From JANXMY01 sp964251675 (lineage in GTDB: Bacteria > Armatimonadota > Armatimonadia > Armatimonadales > Capsulimonadaceae): DNA of 64,000 nucleotides. The stretch covers positions 89,692 to 153,691 of the forward strand of contig CAXUKS010000005.1 of NCBI GenBank assembly GCA_964251675.1, given 5' to 3'. Positions 57,534 through 64,000 of the stretch are shown here, piece after piece (the stretch's first letter is position 1; the number at the start of each line of letters is the position of its first letter). A model generated the notes under the pieces. The model saw only the letters and a program-made list of their open reading frames with translations. It searched no databases and was not told the DNA's origin. The position numbers and the translations under genes are program-made.

Positions 57534-58008
57534 CACAGCCAAAGCGCGTCAAATCTAAAATGTAGCCCTTGTCGTCGCTATTAAATTCTTTCGCGTGGGC
57601 ATTGGCCGCACGACTGATTATTGTCTCTGTAACGCCCGTATAAAGCAAGTGACTTTCACCATTGTCTTTGGGGTTGCCGCCTGCGTTGTGTCCGTAAGAA
57701 TAATCAAATCTGAGTGTTTGTTTCATACGGTCATACAGCACAACGCTGGTGGAGCCGAAGCTAAACGAAGAAAAATCCCAGTTCAGCCGAAAGAACCTTG
57801 CGTTTGGGAAGTGTTTAAGCGCGGCTGACAGTTGCAAAAGCGGCGCATCGTCTGCACCTAAGCCGCCATCAGTAGGAAGGCTGCCAACATCTAATTTTAC
57901 AAACGGCACAGCCCGCATCGGCTTGGGCTGCGCTTTGACCGAAGTGACTGCAAGAGCAAACAGCATTCCGCAGGCTATCGCAGTAATTATTTCTTTGGCC
58001 TTTGGCAT
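57484..58008 (-). CDS. Secreted hypothetical protein
   Basis: A 174-residue protein with a signal peptide (IITAIACGMLFALAVTSVKA). The mature part has RFFRLNWDFSSFSFGSTSVV and an FDYSYGHNAGGNPKDNG stretch. Codon use is notably less GC-biased than neighbours, suggesting acquisition. The 3' end overlaps the HAD fragment on the other strand. Leaderless TATATT lies 8 nt upstream. No family known. Confidence 0.62.
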   Translation of the reverse strand: MPKAKEIITAIACGMLFALAVTSVKAQPKPMRAVPFVKLDVGSLPTDGGLGADDAPLLQLSAALKHFPNARFFRLNWDFSSFSFGSTSVVLYDRMKQTLRFDYSYGHNAGGNPKDNGESHLLYTGVTETIISRAANAHAKEFNSDDKGYILDLTRFGCVSHVLRSPSPKPRSRH

Positions 58009-58016
58009 ATAATCGA

Positions 58017-58022
58017 AATATA
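58017..58022 (-). promoter_or_regulatory. -10 element (TATATT) for the secreted hypothetical gene
   Basis: TATATT on the minus strand ends 8 nt before ATG 58008, with no ribosome-binding site. Confidence 0.4.
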
Positions 58023-58139
58023 TCACAGAAACTCTCCTTTGTCATGTTCGTGCCGTAGGCAGTGTTTGGCTTATTGTAACACGGCGACAACGTTTTTTGA
58101 CTACTTGCGTAATAATTTCCTCAACAGGAGACACTTTCC

Positions 58140-60128
58140 ATGCTTCCGATTACCCGTGTGACGCTCTACACCAGCGGCGTCGGCTACTTTGAGCGCGGCG
58201 GCGCGGTGGACGGCGATGCCCAAATCACGCTGTATTTCCCCCTCGGCGCGGTCAACGATGTGCTGAAGTCGCTGGTGCTTTTGGACGGCGATGGCGAGAT
58301 TTCGCCTGTCACCTATGCCGCGCAGGACCCGGTGCTGAAAGCCCTGCAGGCGTTCTCGCTGGACATCAGCGACGCCCCAAGCCGGGCGAAGCTGCTGGGC
58401 CGAATGCGCGGGGTCGACGTCACTCTCACGACTGAAGACCCCACGCCGCTGACGGGCATCATTGCAGGCGTGGAAACGCAGACCGTCTTCCTGCCGGAAG
58501 TCCGCCAGGGTGTCACTGAGCATACACTGCTCACGCTGCTGGCCGGGAATGCCCTGCACACAGTGCCACTGGACTCGGTCCGCAGCCTGCAAATCAACGA
58601 TGCCGCGCTGGCCGAAGAGCTGCGCGGGGCGCTGGCCGCCGTTGCCCAGGGGCGGGATGCGGGCAAGCGGCCCGTGACACTGACTTTTCGCGGCGAAGGC
58701 CGCCGCACGGTGCAGGTGGGCTACCTGCTGGAAGCCCCTGCCTGGCAGACCTCCTACCGGCTGGTGCTGGGCGAGACACCCCGCCTGCAAGGCTGGGCGC
58801 TGGTGCAGAACACCGGGCAGGACGATTGGAGCGAGGCCCATCTCAGCCTCGTGTCAGGCCGCCCCATTTCGTTTATTCAGGACCTCTACACGCCGCTCTA
58901 TGTCCACCGACCGACCGTGCAGCCACGTATTGCCGCCTCGCCCACGCCGCAGGCCTACGCCAGCGATATGAGCGCAGACTTCATGGAGCAGGAAGAGCAG
59001 ACGAGAGGCGGGGCTTATCCAATGGCAGCCCCGGCTCCCGTCGCTTCCCTGCGCCGCCGTGCTGCCGTCGACGAGGCTCCCGCGCCTCTCAGCCCCGGCC
59101 AGGCCGCACGCGCCAGCGTCGCCGCATCAGGTGCGGCCCTGGGCACGGCCTTTGCCTACCACATTGACGTGCCCGTGTCCGTGCCGCGCCAGCAGTCCGC
59201 CATGATCCCCTTTGTGGCCGCGCCCGTCGAGGCCGAGCGCGTCTCGGTGTATAACAGCCGCGTTCAGGCCACCCATCCGCTGACGGGGGTGCGCCTCAAA
59301 AATACCACCGGTCTGCACCTGATGGGCGGGCCGCTGACGGTCTTTGACACGCCGGAGAGCGGCGCGGCAGGCTACGTCGGCGATGCCCTGATGGATGACA
59401 CCGAGGCGGGCCAAACGCGCCTGCTGACCTATGCCCTGGACCTCGCCGTGGATGCTGATGCCCGGCAGGATCGGCAAAGTGGTGTCGTCAGCGACGTACG
59501 TCTCACGCAGGGAGTCCTGCGCGTGCGGCTGACCTCACAGCAGGTGACGGAGTATGTGTTCAAGAACAACAGCAATGCGGCCAAAACGCTGGTGACCGAA
59601 CACCCCGTTCGCTCCGAGTGGGAGCTGATAGAGCCGACCGACCCCGCCGAGCGCACCGCCATGGAGTACCGCTTTGAGCTGTCCCTGCCGGGCAAAGCCG
59701 CCGCCTCGCTGCGGGTGGTGACGGAGCGGCAGGTTTGGGAATCGCTGCGCCTGCTGGACACGGCCAGCGAGCTTTTTCTGTCTCACGGACGCTCCGGGGC
59801 CGCCTCCAGTCCGGTCCGCGCCGCGCTGGAAGACGTCGCCGCCCGGCGTCAGCGGCTGGGCGAGCTAGAAGCTGCTGTCGCGGACATGAACACCCAAATC
59901 AGCACCATCACGCAGGGGCAGGAGCGCATCCGCAAGAACATGGAGGCGCTGGACCACAAGTCCGATTTGTACCGCCGCTATGTGGGCGAGCTGGACAGGC
60001 AGGAAACGCAGATCGCCGCGCTGACGGCAGAGCGCGACACCCGGCAGGCGGCGCTGATTGCCGCCCGCGCCGACTTCAGCCGTCACCTGGCGGCGCTGAC
60101 TGTTAGAGACGCGCCGCCTCGAGTTTGA
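58140..60128 (+). CDS. DUF4139 domain protein
   Basis: A 662-residue protein beginning TRVTLYTSGVGYFERGGAVDG. A DUF4139 (COG5316-like) architecture is indicated by GYLLEAPAWQTSYRLVLGE, WALVQNTGQDDWSEAHLSLVSGRP, the C-terminal VFKNNSNAAKTLVTEHP and ERQVWESLRLL. A Met/Ala/Pro-rich middle (residues 280-330) and a C-terminal coiled coil (ELEAAVADMNTQISTITQGQ) follow. AGGAG is 8 nt upstream. No signal peptide. Function unknown. Confidence 0.85.
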   Translation: MLPITRVTLYTSGVGYFERGGAVDGDAQITLYFPLGAVNDVLKSLVLLDGDGEISPVTYAAQDPVLKALQAFSLDISDAPSRAKLLGRMRGVDVTLTTEDPTPLTGIIAGVETQTVFLPEVRQGVTEHTLLTLLAGNALHTVPLDSVRSLQINDAALAEELRGALAAVAQGRDAGKRPVTLTFRGEGRRTVQVGYLLEAPAWQTSYRLVLGETPRLQGWALVQNTGQDDWSEAHLSLVSGRPISFIQDLYTPLYVHRPTVQPRIAASPTPQAYASDMSADFMEQEEQTRGGAYPMAAPAPVASLRRRAAVDEAPAPLSPGQAARASVAASGAALGTAFAYHIDVPVSVPRQQSAMIPFVAAPVEAERVSVYNSRVQATHPLTGVRLKNTTGLHLMGGPLTVFDTPESGAAGYVGDALMDDTEAGQTRLLTYALDLAVDADARQDRQSGVVSDVRLTQGVLRVRLTSQQVTEYVFKNNSNAAKTLVTEHPVRSEWELIEPTDPAERTAMEYRFELSLPGKAAASLRVVTERQVWESLRLLDTASELFLSHGRSGAASSPVRAALEDVAARRQRLGELEAAVADMNTQISTITQGQERIRKNMEALDHKSDLYRRYVGELDRQETQIAALTAERDTRQAALIAARADFSRHLAALTVRDAPPRV

Positions 60129-60261
60129 TATTCCGCAGGGCCTCCCGTGCTGCTTACCGGTCAGAAGCCGCAGGCCGCACAGCCGAGGACTTCCATTCTC
60201 ACGGCTTCTTTTGGCCTCTGACAGCATCCAGTCAGGCGCTGCATCTTTTGGAAAAACGCCG

Positions 60262-60600
60262 GTGAACGATAACCACGCTCAAATAGCAGCAGGTATACTT
60301 CAAGTGCTGGGGACGCTGCCGCTGATTGCCTACCCTTTCGTGCTGCTCGCCAATGTCATGTCGGCGGCAGCGAAACCGGAGCCGGGCACATCGCGCCTGC
60401 ATCTTATAGTCGTCCGAACGTTTTTAATCGGCACGACCACCTACCCGATTGTATTCCTGCTGTGCCTGTTCGCCGCGAGACGCGCTTTGGGGCGCGGCGA
60501 CCTGGAACGGGGGCTGGTCCTCAGCAGCCTGCCACTGATGGAGATCGCCGCCCTGTGCGGCCTGCTGGCCCTCTGGCAGCGGCTGGACCGGAACAAGTAA
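60262..60600 (+). CDS. Small three-helix membrane protein
   Basis: A 112-residue protein from GTG 60262, with hydrophobic helices near residues 10-30, 48-68 and 82-102 (GILQVLGTLPLIAYPFVLL; RTFLIGTTTYPIVFLLCLFA; LPLMEIAALCGLLAL). GGAAAA lies about 9 nt upstream; the start is uncertain and could be 17 codons further up. The sequence just upstream holds a GCCGAGGACTTCC repeat also seen at 34605-34617. Confidence 0.6.
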   Translation: MNDNHAQIAAGILQVLGTLPLIAYPFVLLANVMSAAAKPEPGTSRLHLIVVRTFLIGTTTYPIVFLLCLFAARRALGRGDLERGLVLSSLPLMEIAALCGLLALWQRLDRNK

Positions 60601-60614
60601 ATACAAAGAGCAAG

Positions 60615-60643
60615 TAGACAAACCGCCGCCCGTTTGGTACAAT
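60615..60643 (+). promoter_or_regulatory. Promoter of leaderless hisB
   Basis: TAGACA (60615-60620, five of six consensus bases), a 17-bp spacer and TACAAT (60638-60643) end 8 nt before ATG 60652, with no ribosome-binding site. The best full -35/-10 pair among the leaderless set. Confidence 0.65.
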
Positions 60644-60651
60644 ACGTCCCT

Positions 60652-61275
60652 ATGACCCTTCCTGTAAACACACTCTCCGGCGCGGCGACAACGCGGGAGG
60701 CCACCCTGGAGCGGCGCACATCGGAAACCGACATCTCCCTGACCGTGGTGCTGGACGGCGACGGCAGCAGCGAGCTTGTCACCGGCGTCGGCTTTCTGGA
60801 CCATATGCTCACCCATGTCGCCCGCCACGGCCTGCTGCACCTGAGCATTCGGGCCGTCGGCGACCTGCATATTGATGACCACCATACCGTCGAGGATGTC
60901 GGCATCGCGCTGGGGACGGCGCTGAAAGAGGCCGTCGGCGATAAAGTAGGCATCGCCCGCTACGGCTTTTCCCTGCTGCCGATGGACGAGGCGTTAGTGT
61001 CCTGCGCTCTGGATTGGAGCGGGCGCGGGCTGCTGGTGCAGGACTTCGCGTTTCCGTCCCCGAAGATCGGCACCTTTGACACTGAGCTTGTCCCGGAGTT
61101 CTTCCGGGCTGTGGCCGCGAACGCCGGGCTGACCCTGCACTTTGAGCAGCGGCGCGGGGCCAACGCGCACCACGTCGCCGAGGCCGCGTTTAAAGCCTTT
61201 GGCCGGGCGCTCGATATGGCAAAGCGCCGGGATGAGCGGGTGCAGGGCATTCCCAGCACGAAAGGCAGTTTGTAA
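60652..61275 (+). CDS. hisB: Imidazoleglycerol-phosphate dehydratase
   Basis: A 207-residue monofunctional enzyme: TSETDISLTVVLDGDG, GFLDHMLTHVARHG, DLHIDDHHTVEDVGIALG, and EAAFKAFGRALD with the His pairs that bind manganese. It converts imidazoleglycerol phosphate to imidazole acetol phosphate, step six of histidine synthesis. The start is at the leaderless ATG. A PH-like membrane protein gene starts 2 bp after the stop. Confidence 0.96.
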   Translation: MTLPVNTLSGAATTREATLERRTSETDISLTVVLDGDGSSELVTGVGFLDHMLTHVARHGLLHLSIRAVGDLHIDDHHTVEDVGIALGTALKEAVGDKVGIARYGFSLLPMDEALVSCALDWSGRGLLVQDFAFPSPKIGTFDTELVPEFFRAVAANAGLTLHFEQRRGANAHHVAEAAFKAFGRALDMAKRRDERVQGIPSTKGSL

Positions 61276-61277
61276 TT

Positions 61278-61742
61278 ATGGCCGCTCCCGCTTCGCCGCC
61301 GCTGGAAGTGACCTTTCCGCATACGTTTCTGGCTGATATTGCCTACCGGGTCGGATCCGCGCTGTTTTCCGGCATCGGCATTATCGGAATGGGCGTGGCT
61401 TTCACGCATCACCGGACGCAGGACCTTCTGGTGCTTGCCCTTCCCTTCCTGCTGTTCTTCGCCGTGCTGCTGGTGGTGATGACGTTTTCGCTGACCGCCG
61501 ACGAGGCGGGTCTGCACCAGCGGTCCATTCTGGGCCGCCGCGACGCCCGCTGGGAAGACCTGGACCGCCTGGATCAGGGGCAGGCGTATTCCGTGTATCG
61601 AAGCGGCAAGGAGCCAGTCTGGCTTGCGCTGGTCTCCACGAAAGCGCAGGAGGCAATTGCGCTGGAAATCATCCGCCGCGCCGCCCTGCGCCCGTCGAAT
61701 GCCAAAATGGAACACCCGCTGAAGCGGCAATGGGTGCGCTAG
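61278..61742 (+). CDS. Two-helix membrane protein with a PH-like domain
   Basis: A 154-residue protein: two hydrophobic helices (about residues 24-43 and 50-70), then a bacterial PH-like domain (TFSLTADEAGLHQRSILGRRDARWEDLDRL, shown here in part as SLTADEAGLHQRSILG). Its 2-bp spacing from hisB suggests co-expression but no link in function is known. Confidence 0.65.
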   Translation: MAAPASPPLEVTFPHTFLADIAYRVGSALFSGIGIIGMGVAFTHHRTQDLLVLALPFLLFFAVLLVVMTFSLTADEAGLHQRSILGRRDARWEDLDRLDQGQAYSVYRSGKEPVWLALVSTKAQEAIALEIIRRAALRPSNAKMEHPLKRQWVR

Positions 61743-61759
61743 TTCCACACAGCTCCGAT

Positions 61760-61813
61760 GCCCGCGCAGGCGGGGAATTGCCCTGTGAAAGCACGGGGGT
61801 TCAGCCCCGTGAC
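61760..61813. repeat. Solo arm of a family C element
   Basis: CCCGCGCAGGCGGG, AATTGCCC, and GCACGGGGGTTCAGCCCCGTG match one arm of the repeat at 43933-44069. Its partner arm is missing. It sits between the PH-like gene and hisH, ending 21 bp before hisH. Confidence 0.85.
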
Positions 61814-61834
61814 ACTCTCGGCCAAAGTACACCT

Positions 61835-62452
61835 ATGAAAGTCGCCATTATTGATTACGGCATGGGCAACCTGCGAAGCGTCGAAAAAGCCTTCCACAAA
61901 GTCGGCATAGACGGCGCGTTCGTCACCGATGACCCCCGCGCCGTCGCGGATGCCGACAAGGCCGTGCTGCCGGGCGACGGGGCATTTGACTCCACCATGC
62001 ACTCTCTGCGCCGCTCGGGTGTAGACCAGATTGCATTGGAGTTCATCGCCTCGGGCCGCCCGTTTCTGGGCATCTGTGTCGGGATGCAGGCGCTGCTGAC
62101 CAGCAGCGAGGAAGGCGAGCCGGGCGTGTTGGGGCTGAACGTCGTGCCGGGCCGTGTCCGCCGGTTTCCTGCGGACCGGGCGCTCAAAGTGCCGCAGATT
62201 GGCTGGAACACCGTGTCGTTCACGCCCGGCTCCCCCCTCGGCGCGGACCTGCCGGGCGAGTCGCCGATGGCCTACTTCCTGCACTCGTACTACTGCGCCC
62301 CCGACGACCCCGCCGACTGGGCCGCGACCACCGACTACGGCGCGGTCTACTGCTCGGCCCTGCACCGGGGCAATGTGTGGGCGACACAGTTCCACCCCGA
62401 AAAGTCCGGCCCGGTCGGCCTGGCGATTTTGCGTAACTTTTCGCGTTTATAG
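61835..62452 (+). CDS. hisH: Imidazole glycerol phosphate synthase, glutamine amidotransferase subunit
   Basis: A 205-residue class I amidotransferase: AIIDYGMGNLRSVEKAF at the start, Cys81 in GICVGMQAL and His187/Glu189 in FHPEKSG form the triad. It supplies ammonia to HisF. ATG 61835 is the family start; a TACACC-like element lies 1 nt before it and no ribosome-binding site is present, so it may also be leaderless. hisF and hisA are not in the window. Confidence 0.95.
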   Translation: MKVAIIDYGMGNLRSVEKAFHKVGIDGAFVTDDPRAVADADKAVLPGDGAFDSTMHSLRRSGVDQIALEFIASGRPFLGICVGMQALLTSSEEGEPGVLGLNVVPGRVRRFPADRALKVPQIGWNTVSFTPGSPLGADLPGESPMAYFLHSYYCAPDDPADWAATTDYGAVYCSALHRGNVWATQFHPEKSGPVGLAILRNFSRL

Positions 62453-62494
62453 ATCACGTTTATAGAAGGCGCCGGACGGCGCAAGGAGACACAC

Positions 62495-62842
62495 ATGGTA
62501 GAAGCATTGGGCGCAGCCACTGCCACGCTGAGCTTGTTCGGCGGGATTTCCCTGCTGGTCTGGGCCTCCACCAAAGCCAAGATTGCCCGCATTCGGGCGG
62601 AGCGGGAAAATGCGCCCGCAGGCACTCTGCCGCAGGACGAGGCAATACTAGCAGAACTCAGGGCTATGAAGCAGCAGATGGCCGAGATGCACAGCACGAG
62701 CCATCAGTTTGATCTGTCGTTTGACGATGCTCTGAACCGCCTGGAAAGCCGCGTCAGCCGCATTGAAACCAAAGCCGCCACTCGCACCGCAGTGACTGCC
62801 GAAGACACGCCCGCCACACAGACGAACGGCACGGGTCGTTAA
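62495..62842 (+). CDS. Small membrane protein with coiled coil
   Basis: A 115-residue protein: an N-terminal helix (SLFGGISLLVWAST), a heptad-type stretch (ILAELRAMKQQMAEMHS; LNRLESRVSRIETKA) and a polar tail. AAGGAGACAC precedes the ATG. Possibly a membrane-anchored scaffold. Function unknown. Confidence 0.7.
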   Translation: MVEALGAATATLSLFGGISLLVWASTKAKIARIRAERENAPAGTLPQDEAILAELRAMKQQMAEMHSTSHQFDLSFDDALNRLESRVSRIETKAATRTAVTAEDTPATQTNGTGR

Positions 62843-62887
62843 TCCACACAAATCGCACGGCTCTTTGGCGGGCGCCGGGCATGGACA

Positions 62888-63799
62888 ATGATAACACTTT
62901 CCCCCGAACTTGTCCGCTGGGCGGCACGGGCCGTTGGGCCAAAGGTGCAGGTTCAGAATGTGCGCCGCCTTGCCGGGTCCACGACCTCCTCACTGCTGGC
63001 ACTGGACATTCTGGGCGGTGCATCTACCCTGCCCTGCGTCCTGCGCGTCTATGACAACGCCCCCTGGTTGGCCTCGGAACCTGAGGCGCCCCGCCGCGAA
63101 GCCGCCGCCCTGGCGCGTGTCACGGCGGCGGGCCTGGCTGCCCCCGCTCTGCTGGCCTGTGACCCCGAGGGAACCTGTTCCGGCGGTGTCCCCTGCCTCC
63201 TGATGACGTGCCTGCCCGGCGAAGTCGTTCTGCGTCCCGGCAATTTGGACCGCTGGCTGCATGGGCTGGCCTCGGCACTGCCGCCCCTCCACGCGCTCCC
63301 CGCCGACGATTTCCCCTGGGGCTACCAGCCCTATGCCAGCCTGTCCACGCTGACCCCGCCGCTCTGGTCGCGTGTGCCTCGGCTCTGGGAACGGGCGCTT
63401 GCGCTTGCTCAGAAGCCTCCCCCACCCACGCCGCTGTGCTTTATCCACCGCGATTATCACCCGAACAACGTTCTCTGGCAGAACGACCGCGTCTCAGGGA
63501 TTGTAGACTGGCCCAGTGCCTGCGTGGGCGATGCCAGCGTGGATGTGGCCTGGTGCCGCAAGAACCTGATGTATCTGCACGGCATCGGGGCCGCCGAGAC
63601 ATTCCTGCAAGCCTACGAGGCCGTGGCCGGGCCATCGTTCTCCTTTCAGCCTTATTGGGATGTCATGGTGCTGCTGGAAGAACTGCCCGGCCCACCACGT
63701 CCCTACCCACCCTGGGCCGAGTTCGGGATGCGCGTGACGGCAGAAGCGATGCGCGGGCGCGTGGATGACTACTTGGAAAGCGTGCTGGCGCGGCTGTGA
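62888..63799 (+). CDS. Aminoglycoside phosphotransferase (APH) family kinase-like protein
   Basis: A 303-residue kinase fold: Brenner's motif FIHRDYHPNNVLW (His187, Asp189, Asn194) and the metal-binding GIVDWPS (Asp207). An N-terminal LAGSTTSSLLALD P-loop-like part and RVYDN lysine-region lie before it. The family also includes homoserine and choline kinases, so antibiotic resistance should not be assumed. No clear ribosome-binding site. Confidence 0.85.
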   Translation: MITLSPELVRWAARAVGPKVQVQNVRRLAGSTTSSLLALDILGGASTLPCVLRVYDNAPWLASEPEAPRREAAALARVTAAGLAAPALLACDPEGTCSGGVPCLLMTCLPGEVVLRPGNLDRWLHGLASALPPLHALPADDFPWGYQPYASLSTLTPPLWSRVPRLWERALALAQKPPPPTPLCFIHRDYHPNNVLWQNDRVSGIVDWPSACVGDASVDVAWCRKNLMYLHGIGAAETFLQAYEAVAGPSFSFQPYWDVMVLLEELPGPPRPYPPWAEFGMRVTAEAMRGRVDDYLESVLARL

Positions 63800-63946
63800 A
63801 GAAGCGGGGGGGAATAAGAACCATGCCATAAATGGCACAGCTATCGGGCGAGGACGCCAGGAACTACCGCTTCGCGGCACTCAGAATAGTGTTGAATTGG
63901 CTTTTTCCTAGGCCCGCGAAGCGGTGCTTGCTGACCGGAGGCTGAT

Positions 63947-64000
63947 GAGCCGCGCCATTTGAGCCGCGCCATTTGAGCCGCGCCATTTGAGCCGCGCCAT
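63947..64000 (+). repeat. 14-bp tandem repeat at the window end
   Basis: GAGCCGCGCCATTT is repeated three times exactly (63947-63960, 63961-63974, 63975-63988) and starts a fourth copy that runs off the end. The rest of the interval from 63800 holds a CCGCTTCGCGG...CCCGCGAAGCGG inverted pair and no gene. Confidence 0.92.

Noticed and set aside
62888..63799. Antibiotic resistance gene
   Set aside because: The APH fold is shared with many metabolic kinases and nothing here points to an aminoglycoside substrate.
1..64000. tRNA, rRNA, CRISPR array, prophage or insertion sequence
   Set aside because: I looked for the TpsiC-arm pattern, direct-repeat arrays and transposase motifs and saw none; an automated search (tRNAscan, Rfam) would be needed to exclude small RNAs.

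Overview
The window is high-GC, gene-dense bacterial chromosome. A diderm envelope is indicated by lnt and an LptF/LptG-type permease. Together with a PEP-CTERM anchor, DUF4331, DUF4139, GHL10-like and several secreted carbohydrate-active proteins, this suggests an environmental diderm lineage, possibly Armatimonadota; that placement is inference because no rRNA or tRNA gene was seen. There is no phage, CRISPR or transposase gene.

Layout. 0-7.3 kb: Uma2 protein, Dps, GlgB, small membrane proteins, a YbjQ protein and an M3 peptidase. 7.5-10 kb: a metal or redox cluster (a damaged cation-transporter gene, Cys-rich membrane peptide, YtkA/FixH-like lipoprotein, UreH-like membrane protein). 10-13.4 kb: RsfS, a TPR membrane protein, a DUF4397 lipoprotein and a polysaccharide deacetylase. 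13.5-18.3 kb: GH2 and GHL10-like enzymes. 18.4-20.2 kb: an orphan DUF4157 (eCIS-type) protein. 20-24.6 kb: DUF58, mannose-6-phosphate isomerase, Uma2 and a decayed VapBC locus. 24.7-36.7 kb: GlnE, an ABC ATPase, a TPR-GGDEF cyclase, an ECF sigma/zinc anti-sigma pair, GH43, HAD, NERD, TetR and spore photoproduct lyase-like genes. 36.9-46.4 kb: an ABC-2 permease, GlsB, an LptF/G-type permease, Lnt, an AI-2E exporter, YHS and DUF2256 proteins, OppD and a PHP phosphoesterase. 46.5-48.7 kb: a Phd/Doc-like pair and prs. 48.8-53.7 kb: a PEP-CTERM/DUF4331/TPR/HupE run. 54-62.5 kb: dispersed histidine genes (hisD, hisB, hisH, perhaps a HAD phosphatase) with an SDR and a DUF4139 protein; then an APH-family kinase.

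Two genome-wide features stand out. (1) At least five families of long intergenic inverted repeats with nested palindromes occur. The commonest (about 115-160 bp, arms of about 28-44 bp) nearly always lies at a gene's 3' end, and in places supplies the stop codon and last residues (hisD, lnt). (2) Many genes have a -10-like hexamer (TACAAT, TATACT, TACACT, TATCCT) only 4-9 nt upstream of the ATG and no ribosome-binding site, the signature of leaderless transcription. Genes inside operons usually have good AGGAG-type sites.

Other points of interest are an in-frame poly-lysine insertion flanked by a 14-bp duplication in the antitoxin gene, a cation-transporter gene with ATC at the expected start and an internal TAG, a 26-bp operator-like palindrome over the tetR start codon, and a duplicated 3' fragment of the HAD gene.
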